Below are positions 42,173-50,860 of a DNA stretch of 64,000 nt, piece by piece. Both the position numbers and the translations under genes were made by a program. Origin of the DNA: JAGVPT01 sp035505655. GTDB lineage: Bacteria > Bacteroidota > Ignavibacteria > UBA10030 > UBA8401. The stretch is taken from contig DATJQP010000098.1 of assembly GCA_035505655.1 (NCBI GenBank), positions 29,038 to 93,037 of the forward strand. The letters are read 5' to 3'. The notes under the pieces were generated by a model. It made no database searches. It had not been told where the DNA came from and saw nothing but the letters and a program-made list of their open reading frames with translations. How positions within the stretch are numbered: the stretch's first letter is position 1; the number at the start of each line of letters is the position of its first letter.

Positions 42173-42332
42173 CTGGGGAACTGAGAAGCAGCGAAGTGCC
42201 GGACGGGCGGAAGCAGCATGCTCCTCGGACGGAGCGGCGGAAGGCATGATTTTGGTTCGCAGGCATCTCACGCGCTACCGGGCGCGCATTGACCTTGGGT
42301 CAATACTCGATCCTCACCCGGTACCGATGGGG
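42173..42332. other. Intergenic region, nothing else recognised
   Basis: About 160 bp between the sppA promoter and the end of mltG. Short GC-rich stretches can pair (GCGCTACCGGGCGCGC near 42270-42290), but I see no gene or T-run. Confidence 0.4.
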
Positions 42333-43379
42333 TTAGGGACGCCGGGCGGCTGCCCTTGCCCTCCGGTATGCCCGGACGTTCCGGAGATGCTCCTCGTAGG
42401 TCCTCGCAAAACGATGGCCTCCCAGACCATCGGCGACAAAGTAGAGAAAGTTGTTTCGGTCCGGATAGAGCGCCGCGAGGATTGACTTTCGCCCCGGATT
42501 GTTGATCGGTCCCGGAGGCAGGCCGTAGTTCTCGTAGGTGTTGTAGGGGGAGTCGATCCTGAGATCCTCAAAGAGGAGCCGGCGCGGTCCGTCCGGAATG
42601 ATGAATTGAATGGTCGGATCCGCCTCGAGCTTCATGTGACGCCTCAGACGATTGTAGTACAGTCCCGCAATAATCGGACGCTCGCGGTCGAGAACCGATT
42701 CCCCCTCAACGATCGAGGCCATCGTGAGAACCTGATCGATCGTCATGTGCATTTCCTTCGCCCGTCGCTGAAGAGTGTCCGTGAAGAATTTCCGGAACTC
42801 CGAAAGCATTTCACGCACGATCTCTTTCTCATCCACCTGCCAGTAGAATTCGTACGTCTCAGGGAGCAGGAACCCCTCGAGGCTCGATGCGCCGCTGTTC
42901 CTCAGATGAATGAGCGACGTGTCCTGAAACAGCGCGCAGAGCTTCAACGAATCAACCCCGACCTCGCGTTTAAGAATTCTCGCGATCTGTGCCCCCCTCA
43001 GTCCCTCAAAGATCGTCACCTCGGGGTTCGCCGTCGACGTTCCCGTGCTGATGGCGTAAAGCATCGCGTGATTGGAAACGCCGCTCTGAAAACTATACTT
43101 TCCGATCTTGATCTTCCCCGCGTACCCGAAGAGCCTCCCTGCCACTTTGAAGAAGAGCGGATGATTGACGACACCCGCCGCCGCGAACGCATCGACGACC
43201 TGACCGAAGCTCTCTCCTCTGCTGACCGTCACGACGGCCGGGGACGGCGCGAAGGAGTTCGGCATCCAGAGAAGAAGAAAGACCGCTCCCGCGATAATCG
43301 CCGCGGAGAGGGCAGAGACCAAGACAGTCCGGCGTTTGTTCTTCCTGCTATTTTTGGGGAGCGATCCGCTTTCGGTCAC
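42333..43379 (-). CDS. mltG: Endolytic murein transglycosylase MltG
   Basis: A 348-residue YceG-family lytic transglycosylase that cuts nascent glycan strands and helps terminate their growth. Basic cytoplasmic tail, one transmembrane helix (LVSALSAAIIAGAVFLLLWM), a LysM-like region (VSRGESFGQVVDAFAAAGV), then the catalytic domain with the conserved glutamate in ASIVEGESVLDRERPIIAGLYYNRL and ADPTIQF. Its start overlaps the chorismate mutase gene by 32 bp, so the two are translated from overlapping frames. Confidence 0.93.
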   Translation of the reverse strand: MTESGSLPKNSRKNKRRTVLVSALSAAIIAGAVFLLLWMPNSFAPSPAVVTVSRGESFGQVVDAFAAAGVVNHPLFFKVAGRLFGYAGKIKIGKYSFQSGVSNHAMLYAISTGTSTANPEVTIFEGLRGAQIARILKREVGVDSLKLCALFQDTSLIHLRNSGASSLEGFLLPETYEFYWQVDEKEIVREMLSEFRKFFTDTLQRRAKEMHMTIDQVLTMASIVEGESVLDRERPIIAGLYYNRLRRHMKLEADPTIQFIIPDGPRRLLFEDLRIDSPYNTYENYGLPPGPINNPGRKSILAALYPDRNNFLYFVADGLGGHRFARTYEEHLRNVRAYRRARAAARRP

Positions 43380-43644
43380 CCATTGCCTCGCGTTCTAGTT
43401 TTCTCGACTCGTCGATGATCCTCTCGAAAAGACGGCGGAGCGCGGCGCCCGAGAGCGGCCCCTTGTTTGATTTCAGGACGTTCTCTAGCACCTCTTGTTC
43501 TCTCTTTGGGGAATACGCCTCCAGCCCTAATTGCTCCTTGATCTTCCCGATTTCATCGGCGTAACGCGCCCGCTGGTTCAGCAGGTCGACAAGCCTCACG
43601 TCCAGCTCATCGATCTTCTTTCGCCATTCGTCTATTGAGCTCAT
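43348..43644 (-). CDS. Monofunctional chorismate mutase, AroQ class
   Basis: A 98-residue all-helical enzyme that rearranges chorismate to prephenate, the first step to Phe and Tyr. Visible: EWRKKIDELDVRLVDLLNQRARYADEIGKIK in two parts (helix 1 with active-site Arg and Lys), SPKREQEVLENV (second Arg) and FERIIDESRKLE (helix 3). ATG 43644 follows an in-frame GTG. It stands 46 bp after trpA on the same strand, linking two aromatic amino-acid functions. Confidence 0.88.
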   Translation of the reverse strand: MSSIDEWRKKIDELDVRLVDLLNQRARYADEIGKIKEQLGLEAYSPKREQEVLENVLKSNKGPLSGAALRRLFERIIDESRKLEREAMGDRKRIAPQK

Positions 43645-43690
43645 CACGACCCCGAGTGAGTGTGGTCAATGGCCGCGCCTTTCGACGATC

Positions 43691-44491
43691 CTATCCCTGG
43701 ACGAGCGCGGAAAAGAAACGCGAGGCCGCGCGGACGGCCCCGTCAATGGTCGTCTCAGCCTCCATGCTTCTGAGGAGCGCCGAGCCGACAACAACTCCGT
43801 CGGCACTACGACATACCGTTTCGATCTGTCCCCGATTCGAGATCCCGAAGCCGACCACGAACGGCTTTGACGTATTCTTTCTCACGCGATCAAGAAACGA
43901 CTCGAAAGCCGCGGCATCGCCGAACCCGGTTCTGGCACCCGTTACGCCGGTCACCGAGACACAGTAACTGAAGTCTGTCGAGATGGAGTCAAGGTACGCC
44001 ATCCGCGACGGCGGCGTGGTTGGCGCCATCAGAAAGACATTGCTGATCCCCGCGATCGAGGAGGCTTTTCGCCACCCGACACTCTCTTCGGGCAGCAGGT
44101 CCGGAACAATGACGCCGTCGACCCCGCACGCGACGGCATCGGTGAGGAACTTCTCAATCCCGTACCGGACCATCGGGTTGAAATATCCCATGAGGATCAG
44201 CGGGACATCGGTCCGGGCTCGTGCTTCCTTCACCGACCCGAGCACCTTGCCGATTGAAGCGCCGTGTTCCAAAGCAATGTGGGACGATCGCTGGATCGTG
44301 ACACCGTCCGCGATAGGGTCGGAGAACGGAATGCCGATCTCGACATGCGTGGCTCCCCTTTCCACAAGCTCAAGAATGAGAGGGACGGTCGCACCGCGGA
44401 CCGGGAATTCCGGAGTGATGTACGGGATGAGCGCCTTCCTGCCGGAGGCCCGAAGCTGTTGAAACGCCGAATGGATTCTGTTCACAGGCAT
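43691..44491 (-). CDS. trpA: Tryptophan synthase alpha chain
   Basis: A 266-residue TIM-barrel enzyme that cleaves indole-3-glycerol phosphate to indole. Markers: ALIPYITPEFP at strand 1, the catalytic Glu in VEIGIPFSDPIADG with Asp in the same loop (SDPIADG), and the phosphate site GFGISNRGQ and VVGSALLRSM. Length fits (about 260-270). No trpB or other trp genes surround it, which is unusual because trpB and trpA are nearly always adjacent. Starts 7 bp after tsaD. Confidence 0.94.
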   Translation of the reverse strand: MPVNRIHSAFQQLRASGRKALIPYITPEFPVRGATVPLILELVERGATHVEIGIPFSDPIADGVTIQRSSHIALEHGASIGKVLGSVKEARARTDVPLILMGYFNPMVRYGIEKFLTDAVACGVDGVIVPDLLPEESVGWRKASSIAGISNVFLMAPTTPPSRMAYLDSISTDFSYCVSVTGVTGARTGFGDAAAFESFLDRVRKNTSKPFVVGFGISNRGQIETVCRSADGVVVGSALLRSMEAETTIDGAVRAASRFFSALVQG

Positions 44492-44498
44492 CGCGGCG

Positions 44499-45524
44499 TC
44501 AGGAAGATTGGGCGACGAGTCCCAAACCCGGCACCGTCGTCTCATTCAAAGGTGAATACACTCCCCGCTGATGCTTCCTCTGCCCTACGGCGGCAATCAT
44601 TGCACCGTTGTCGGTACAGTAGCAAAGCGAGGGGACAAAGAGCCGCAAGCCGGCCGCTTCCGCGGCGGAAGAGAGCCTGGCGCGAAGCGAGGAGTTCGCC
44701 GCAACACCGCCGGCAATCGCAATATCGTTCACCCCGAAGGCCTGCGCGGCAGCGATGGTTTTTGCCACGAGGACTTCCACGATCGACTCCTGAAAACTTG
44801 CGCAGAGATCGGCCAATCTCTTCCTATCCATGGGCGCCGATCCGGAATCCCGGAGATGGTAAAGAACCGCCGTCTTGATCCCGCTGAAACTGAAGCCGTA
44901 CGGAGAATCCGCGAGGTAGGTTCGGGGAAAATTGATCGCCGAGGGATTTCCTTCTTTCGCAAGCTGATCGACTTTCGGTCCTCCCGGATAGCCGAGACCG
45001 AGCATCTTTGCGACCTTGTCAAAAGCTTCGCCCGCGGCATCGTCCCTGGTTTCTCCGAGCAGTTGGTAGTCGAAATCGCCGCGAAGGAGGACCAGTTGAG
45101 TGTGCCCTCCGGAGACGGTCAGACAGACAAAAGGAAACGAAGGAAAGGGTTCCTCGATAAAATTTGAATAGATATGCGCCTCCATGTGGTTCACACCGAT
45201 GAATGGGATCCCGAGGCCATACGCGAGCGATTTCGCGTAGTTGAGTCCCACAAGTAACGACCCCATGAGTCCAGGGCCGACAACACCGGCGATCGCATCG
45301 AGCTCCCGAAGAGTGCACGCCGCCTTCTCGAGCGCTTCGTCGACAATCGGTATGATGAACTTCTGATGGGCGCGTGAGGCGAGCTCGGGGACCACTCCGC
45401 CATACTCGGCATGAAAGAATTGGGACGAGACAATGGAGGAGAGGAGGACTCCGTCCCGCATCACCGCAGCCGACGTTTCGTCGCAGGAGGTTTCGATGCC
45501 GAGGATGGTGCTGGCGCTTTGCAT
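44499..45524 (-). CDS. tsaD: tRNA N6-threonylcarbamoyladenosine synthase subunit TsaD
   Basis: A 341-residue Kae1/TsaD protein that transfers threonylcarbamoyl to A37 of ANN-decoding tRNAs. Motifs: ILGIETSCDETSAAV at the start, the metal-binding HMEAH in VNHMEAHIYSN, LTVSGGHTQLVL and the ATP site FDKVAKMLGLGYPGG, NSSLRARL. Two in-frame upstream ATGs exist, but 45524 gives the usual family start. Confidence 0.95.
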   Translation of the reverse strand: MQSASTILGIETSCDETSAAVMRDGVLLSSIVSSQFFHAEYGGVVPELASRAHQKFIIPIVDEALEKAACTLRELDAIAGVVGPGLMGSLLVGLNYAKSLAYGLGIPFIGVNHMEAHIYSNFIEEPFPSFPFVCLTVSGGHTQLVLLRGDFDYQLLGETRDDAAGEAFDKVAKMLGLGYPGGPKVDQLAKEGNPSAINFPRTYLADSPYGFSFSGIKTAVLYHLRDSGSAPMDRKRLADLCASFQESIVEVLVAKTIAAAQAFGVNDIAIAGGVAANSSLRARLSSAAEAAGLRLFVPSLCYCTDNGAMIAAVGQRKHQRGVYSPLNETTVPGLGLVAQSS

Positions 45525-45692
45525 GTTGAAATATAACATTTGAGGAGTGAATATCAATGAGGCGGTTGATTCACGGACACCATGCTGGGACTCGCTGAAG
45601 CCGCGCCGATCGGCTCTTCTTGCGCCCCCAGCCGATTTTCTCTACATTCGTATGGGCATGAAATCACATTCACGAGTTCCCCGTTGAAATCA

Positions 45693-47147
45693 ATGAAAAA
45701 GACTTCCGCACCGTTCCTTATCCTTCTACTTCTCATCTCCGGCTGTGCGACCGTAGAAAAGCTGACGAAAGGTCCTTCGGCCGAGGAGAGATTCCGGGAG
45801 CGGGTCGACGCGATACTGGCCGATTCGATCTTCGCGGCGACGAGGTGCGGCATAGAAATCGTTTCTCTCGAAGACGGGGAGGTGCTCTATGAGCGGGACG
45901 CGCGATCGCTCCTTCGTCCCGCCTCCAACATGAAACTCCTGACCAGCGCGGCGGCACTCCTCACTCTCCCGAAATCCTACCTCTTCAGGACCATCCTTTC
46001 AGCCGATACGGCCGCCTCCGGAGACACTCTTCTCGGCAATGTGTACGTCAAGGGCTTCGGAGACCCCGACTTCACTTCCAACGATCTCGCTTCGCTCATC
46101 GCAAAGCTCCGCGCGAAACGGATCACCGAAGTGCGGGGCAACCTCGTCGGTGACGCACGGTTCTTCGACGATGACAACTGGGGAGAAGGATGGATGTGGG
46201 ACGACGAGCCTTCCGGTTTCGCAGCTTACAATTCCGCGCTCTCCATCAACAGGAACTGCGTCGAGGTGACGGTCTCCCCCGGCTTCAAAGCGGGCGATAC
46301 GGTACGAGTGTCAATCGAACCTCCAACCACGTACGTTTCTCTCGTCGATAGTGCAATAACCACCGCCGACACCTCTGCGCTTCCGCTCGAAATTTCAAGA
46401 AAGTTTAAGGAGCGACTCAACACCGTCGTGGTCAAGGGGCGGATGGTTCTGAACGCGAAGCCGGAGAAGGAGCTTTTGTCCGTCCTTTCCCCCGAAATGT
46501 ATTTCCTTTCTCTCGCGCGCGAGGAGATGAAGGAGGAAGGGATTGCGCTCGAGGGGCGGCTCCTCCTTGACACAATGCCGGCGGGAGCTGTCGAGGTCGC
46601 GGAATCGTCCCGGTCGCTCGATTCCGTCGTGGTCTATCTCAATAAGGCGAGCGACAACCTTTCCGCGGAAAACCTGCTGAAAGTCGTCGGCGCACAGACC
46701 TACGGAGTACCCGGATCGACCGCGCACGGGATTGCGGCGACAAGACTCACCCTCGAATCGATCGGAATCGATTCTTCGCTCTACCTCATGGTCGACGGAT
46801 CCGGGGTGTCGCACTATAATCTCGTCACGGCGGACGCGTTCGTCCGACTCCTCAGAGGGATGTACCGCCGGTCGGACCTCTTCGGCCTTTACTTCAATTC
46901 TCTCCCGAACGCGGGAGTGGACGGACTCTTGATCAACCGCATGCGCGGCACGGCAGCTCAGGGAAATCTTCATGCGAAGACGGGAACCATCCGCGGCGCC
47001 AGCTGTCTTTCCGGGTACGTGCGAAGCGCCGACGGCGAATTGCTCGCTTTCTCAATCATGATGCAGAACTACATCGGGTCGGGGGAGGCGTACAGAAGAG
47101 CGCAGGACGAAATCGGCGTGCTGATGGCGGGACTTCATAGAAAATAA
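45693..47147 (+). CDS. dacB: D-alanyl-D-alanine carboxypeptidase/endopeptidase (PBP4, S13) lipoprotein
   Basis: A 484-residue penicillin-binding protein that trims peptidoglycan peptides. Lipobox LISGC, Cys18. Catalytic motifs: SxxK as SNMK (Ser78, Lys81), SxN as SDN in LNKASDNLSAENLL, and KTG in HAKTGTIRG. The insertion between SxxK and SxN (about 270 residues) is the S13 hallmark. ATG 45693 is preferred since the longer frame from 45582 places 37 residues before the signal peptide. First plus-strand gene after the long minus-strand stretch. Confidence 0.92.
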   Translation: MKKTSAPFLILLLLISGCATVEKLTKGPSAEERFRERVDAILADSIFAATRCGIEIVSLEDGEVLYERDARSLLRPASNMKLLTSAAALLTLPKSYLFRTILSADTAASGDTLLGNVYVKGFGDPDFTSNDLASLIAKLRAKRITEVRGNLVGDARFFDDDNWGEGWMWDDEPSGFAAYNSALSINRNCVEVTVSPGFKAGDTVRVSIEPPTTYVSLVDSAITTADTSALPLEISRKFKERLNTVVVKGRMVLNAKPEKELLSVLSPEMYFLSLAREEMKEEGIALEGRLLLDTMPAGAVEVAESSRSLDSVVVYLNKASDNLSAENLLKVVGAQTYGVPGSTAHGIAATRLTLESIGIDSSLYLMVDGSGVSHYNLVTADAFVRLLRGMYRRSDLFGLYFNSLPNAGVDGLLINRMRGTAAQGNLHAKTGTIRGASCLSGYVRSADGELLAFSIMMQNYIGSGEAYRRAQDEIGVLMAGLHRK

Positions 47148-47174
47148 AAAGGCCGCACGAATCGCGCGGCCTTT
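47148..47174. terminator. Bidirectional intrinsic terminator
   Basis: AAAGGCCGC (47148-47156) and GCGGCCTTT (47166-47174) form a 9-bp stem with a 9-nt loop between the convergent dacB (+) and DUF4097 (-) genes. The A-run before and T-run after the stem suit termination in both directions. Confidence 0.85.
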
Positions 47175-47197
47175 CCAACTTCTTCCGGGTGTGGAGC

Positions 47198-48202
47198 CTA
47201 CTTGATCGTCTTGATCCTGATGTCCCCGCCCGACGTCTCCGCCCGGATAACATTTCCGCCGCCGTTGATCCTTCCGCGGAGTTCGTCGTCCGACATCTCT
47301 CCTTTCACGGTGATCGGTAGCTCGCACCGTACCTTCCCTCCACTCGTGGAGGCTTCAAGGTTCGCCGCGATCGAATCGCTGACGAAAATGTTGATGTCGC
47401 CCCCCGAGCTGTGAAGATCGACCCCCTTGTTTTCTCCCGTGAGGGTCAGGGTGACTCCTCCGCCCGACGTCTCGCCGTGGACAGCCCCTTCGATAGAGGC
47501 AAGGTCGATCTCGCCCCCGGAGGTTTCAACATCGACATCTCCCTGAACCGTCGTCGCTTTCACATTCCCTCCCGATGTCTCGCCTTTCAGCGATCCTTTG
47601 ATTTTGCGCGCGTCGAGGTTGCCGCCTGAAGAATTGATCGTCACGACGCCGTCGATGCTGGAAACGGAGACGTTACCGCCGCTTGTCTCCAACCGCACGT
47701 CTCCCGCAATGTTGGTCGTCGTCATGTTGCCGCCGGAGGTTGAGGCCTTGATCGTGAAATTTCTCGGGACGAGGATATGGTAGCTGACATCGAGGTCGCC
47801 GAGGTTCCATTTGAAGAAGTTGTTATCGTCTGCCTTGCCGATGATGTTCACGCGGTCGCCGTCTTGAGAGAACTTGACGTCAAACCGTTCTGAGCGGCGG
47901 TCCGACCCCTCGATGTCGACCTTCACAAGAACCTCCTCTTTGTCCCACGACTCGATATCGACATCCCCGGCATCGGTCTCTAGGTGGAGCGCACCCCCGC
48001 TCTTGACCGAGAAATCCTTCTCCATATGCCGGTTCGTCGAGGGTTCATCGGAGCCGAACATCGAGCGGAATTCCTCACGCGGGGATTCCGCCGTCGGCGC
48101 ATCGAACTGCGAATTTGAGTACATCACCATCACGCCGCCAAAGAGCGCACCGATGATGATAAAAGCGGTGATTTTTGCCCAAGCTGCGGTCGAGATTTTC
48201 AT
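47198..48202 (-). CDS. DUF4097-type beta-helix repeat protein
   Basis: A 334-residue protein with one N-terminal membrane anchor (ITAFIIIGALFGGVMVMYS) and a repeat domain in which a TSGG or SSGG box recurs about every 18-20 residues: STSGGNM, ETSGGNV, SSGGNL, ETSGGNV, ETSGGEI, ETSGGGV, SSGGDI, STSGGKV, GGGNV, ETSGGDI. This is the DUF4097 / polypeptide-turn pattern expected of a right-handed beta-helix. Function unknown; members are often placed with sigma/anti-sigma or membrane regulators. The gene is divergent from the M28 peptidase. Confidence 0.87.
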   Translation of the reverse strand: MKISTAAWAKITAFIIIGALFGGVMVMYSNSQFDAPTAESPREEFRSMFGSDEPSTNRHMEKDFSVKSGGALHLETDAGDVDIESWDKEEVLVKVDIEGSDRRSERFDVKFSQDGDRVNIIGKADDNNFFKWNLGDLDVSYHILVPRNFTIKASTSGGNMTTTNIAGDVRLETSGGNVSVSSIDGVVTINSSGGNLDARKIKGSLKGETSGGNVKATTVQGDVDVETSGGEIDLASIEGAVHGETSGGGVTLTLTGENKGVDLHSSGGDINIFVSDSIAANLEASTSGGKVRCELPITVKGEMSDDELRGRINGGGNVIRAETSGGDIRIKTIK

Positions 48203-48370
48203 ATGAACTCCTTCAGATCATTCAGTCTTAGGATGCTCCCCCGTAAAAGTAACGAAAAGGGGCGAGAAAAGTTGCAGTGCGGAAGTAAGCTCGTTGAGGG
48301 CTGTTCATCGGCCTTCATTGCTTCTCGCCCCCCTTTTTTGTATACTTTTTCAGAATCCCTCTGACCAACC
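48203..48370. other. Divergent intergenic region (DUF4097 / M28)
   Basis: 168 bp holding the promoters of two divergent genes. A T-rich run on the plus strand (CCCCTTTTTTGTATACTTTTTC, about 48330-48352) contains TATACT, a plausible -10 for the M28 gene. No operator symmetry was found. Confidence 0.4.
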
Positions 48371-49336
48371 ATGCACAGACCTCTCGCGCTCCTTTGCACG
48401 ATTATGCTCCTTTCGTCGTGTAACAAAGACTCGCACTCCATCCCCCACCAAACTCCGTCACAGTCGACGCCGTCAGCAATGACACACACGCCGGAATTCG
48501 ACGGGAATCAGGCCTTCACATATCTCACCGCTCAAACGAACTGCGGACCTCGCAACCCGAACTCCGCCGGCCACGAGAAATGTCTCCAGTATCTCGCAAC
48601 GACGCTCGACGGGCTTGCGGCCAAAGTGACGCGTCAGGAATTCACCGTGAAGGGCTACGACGGCGAGGCATTGAAGCTCACGAACATCTTTGCCTCGTTC
48701 AATCCGGACGATACGGCCCGCATCCTTTTTCTTGCTCACTGGGATACACGCCCACGGGCAGACGAAGAGAAAGATGTTGCATTGCAGGATCGGCCCATCC
48801 CCGGAGCCAACGACGGCGCGAGCGGCGTCGCGATTCTTCTGGAGCTGGCCGCCATGATGAAGAAGAATCCTCCACCCATCGGGGTCGACCTTCTTCTTGT
48901 CGATGGAGAGGATTACGGCACGAGGCACGATCTCGACAATTACTTTCTGGGCTCGAAGCATTTCATGGAGGTCAAGCCAGCGTCATACAAGCCCCGGTTC
49001 GCGATCCTGCTCGACATGGTGGGATACCGGGATCTCCGAATACCTATGGAACAGAATTCGATGCAAATGGCCCCTGCCGTTGTGGAGCTGCTCTGGTCGA
49101 CTGCCGAAAGAGTTGGCGTCACCCAGTTCGTCAATATCCCGGGCGATCAGATTTCGGACGATCATCTCGCGCTCAACAAGGGGGGAATTCCAACCGCTGA
49201 CGTGATCGACTTCCAATACCCTTACTGGCACACCCTCAAGGATACTCCGGACAAGTGCAGCGCCGAAAGTCTCGAGGCGGTCGGCACCGTCCTTGCGCAC
49301 GTTATCTACGAATCCTCCCTCCACCGGGCACAATAA
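48371..49336 (+). CDS. M28-family zinc aminopeptidase / glutaminyl-cyclase-like lipoprotein
   Basis: A 321-residue lipoprotein (LLSSC, Cys17). The zinc-peptidase motifs are AHWDTRP (His, Asp), GANDGASG (Asp), VDGEDYG (Glu-Asp) and HTLKDTPDKC (His). The arrangement and FLGSKHF match the glutaminyl-peptide cyclotransferase branch of M28, which forms N-terminal pyroglutamate. Either cyclase or aminopeptidase activity is possible. Followed 7 bp later by a small membrane protein gene. Confidence 0.88.
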   Translation: MHRPLALLCTIMLLSSCNKDSHSIPHQTPSQSTPSAMTHTPEFDGNQAFTYLTAQTNCGPRNPNSAGHEKCLQYLATTLDGLAAKVTRQEFTVKGYDGEALKLTNIFASFNPDDTARILFLAHWDTRPRADEEKDVALQDRPIPGANDGASGVAILLELAAMMKKNPPPIGVDLLLVDGEDYGTRHDLDNYFLGSKHFMEVKPASYKPRFAILLDMVGYRDLRIPMEQNSMQMAPAVVELLWSTAERVGVTQFVNIPGDQISDDHLALNKGGIPTADVIDFQYPYWHTLKDTPDKCSAESLEAVGTVLAHVIYESSLHRAQ

Positions 49337-49343
49337 ACACTCA

Positions 49344-50009
49344 ATGAACGATCGAACCGGACTCACGAATTTCGGGCTGTACGAAATACTGAGGATCCTG
49401 CTCCCCGGGTACTATTTTGTCTTCCTCTGCTACGTCTACGCGGCGGTCTTCAACCTTTCCATCTTCCCCTTCGACACATGGGAAATCGGGGTACCGACTT
49501 TTTTAATCGGAGGGATGATCGCCGGCCTGACCCTGTACGCGAAAGAGAGCCCGAAGAAACGGAGGGCGTTTCAGTCCAATCAGCCGAGCCAGCTCATCCT
49601 TGAGCGGTCGCGATTGGTGAAGGACGCCCCCGCGATGGATGAGGATGAGGCTCGGAGACTCTATTTCTACATCCTCAACAACTACGTCCCTCAGACCGCC
49701 CACGAAAAGATCTTCTTTTTCGGGACCATCTACCATGTCATGATCAGTATCCGTCGGACTTCATTTGCGTTCGGGATCGCCGGACTTGCCCTTCTTCTCG
49801 TCGGATACACGACCTCTTCACACTTCACCCTCGCCACGGTGCTCCCTGTTGCCGTCGTCTGGCTTATCTACGCGCTCAACGTTCGGTACAACAAAGCCGA
49901 TCGGAAGATGCAGGAGAATTATCAGGATCAGATCTTCTGGCTCGGGATGAACACGGGACTTGTCGACGACCTTATCTCCCGACGGAAGCATCCCGAACGC
50001 TCCTCATGA
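49344..50009 (+). CDS. Membrane protein of unknown function
   Basis: A 221-residue protein with four hydrophobic segments (about 11-32 LRILLPGYYFVFLCYVYAAV, 45-60, 138-155, 162-178) and a charged central loop of about 75 residues (ESPKKRRAFQSNQPSQLILE). ATG 49344 is chosen as the first to leave a short intergenic space. Overlaps prmA by 4 bp (ATGA). Not recognised. Confidence 0.7.
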   Translation: MNDRTGLTNFGLYEILRILLPGYYFVFLCYVYAAVFNLSIFPFDTWEIGVPTFLIGGMIAGLTLYAKESPKKRRAFQSNQPSQLILERSRLVKDAPAMDEDEARRLYFYILNNYVPQTAHEKIFFFGTIYHVMISIRRTSFAFGIAGLALLLVGYTTSSHFTLATVLPVAVVWLIYALNVRYNKADRKMQENYQDQIFWLGMNTGLVDDLISRRKHPERSS

Positions 50010-50857
50010 ACGAAGTCTACCTCGACATTGCCATTACCGTCACTCCCGAACCCTCGATCCGCGAGCTCCTTTCGTACCAGCTGCAGGCCCGGGGCTTCAC
50101 CGGCTTTCTTGAAGAGGAGACGACGCTGCATTGTTTCCGCCCGGAGAAGGGGTGGAATGAGGCTTCCCTCAAAGAGCTGGAGACCGTTGTAGGAGCGTAC
50201 GCCCCACCACTCTCCCTTTCGGGAATTCATCGCGTCGTCAACGAAAACTGGAACCGACTCTGGGAAGAATCGATCGTGCCGGTGGAAGTCGGCGAGATCT
50301 TCATCATCGCTCCCTCATGGCATCCTCCCGCGGCCGCCGCCGGGAAACTCGTCATTACGATCGACCCGAAAATGTCGTTCGGGACGGGCTACCACGAATC
50401 GACGCGACTCATGCTCAGGCTGATGGAACGGCACGGCAGGATGAAGGCTTCGGTTCTGGATGTGGGAACCGGCACCGGGGTTCTGGCAATCGCGGCCGTC
50501 AAGCTCGGTGCCGGAAGAGTGATCGCCGTTGATGACGACGAATGGTCGTACCTCAACGCAGCGGAGAACCTGGGAAAAAACGGTTGTGGAGGCGCTGTCG
50601 ACCTGAGACTGGGATCGCTGGAACAAGTCCCCGAGAGGAACATGGACCTCATCCTCGCAAACCTCACGCGAAACACAATTCTCGAGATGATGCCGATATT
50701 GCTTTCAAAGCTCGCGGCGGCGGGGACGCTGATCTGTTCGGGGCTGCTCATCGAGGATCGCCCAGCGGTTGAAGACGCCATGCGCCAAGGCGGCTGCACA
50801 GTCCTTTCCACCCTCACCGAACACGAATGGATCGCCGTTTCGGCGCGGGGGCGATAG
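50006..50857 (+). CDS. prmA: Ribosomal protein L11 methyltransferase
   Basis: A 283-residue SAM-dependent enzyme that trimethylates ribosomal protein L11. The N-terminal substrate-binding domain (residues 1-95) is followed by the methyltransferase fold: SAM motif I VLDVGTGTGVLAIAAVKLGA, acidic loop AVDDDEW, and motif IV DLILANLTRNTILEM. FGTGYHEST precedes motif I as in PrmA. Overlaps the previous gene by 4 bp. Confidence 0.92.
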   Translation: MNEVYLDIAITVTPEPSIRELLSYQLQARGFTGFLEEETTLHCFRPEKGWNEASLKELETVVGAYAPPLSLSGIHRVVNENWNRLWEESIVPVEVGEIFIIAPSWHPPAAAAGKLVITIDPKMSFGTGYHESTRLMLRLMERHGRMKASVLDVGTGTGVLAIAAVKLGAGRVIAVDDDEWSYLNAAENLGKNGCGGAVDLRLGSLEQVPERNMDLILANLTRNTILEMMPILLSKLAAAGTLICSGLLIEDRPAVEDAMRQGGCTVLSTLTEHEWIAVSARGR

Positions 50858-50860
50858 ACG

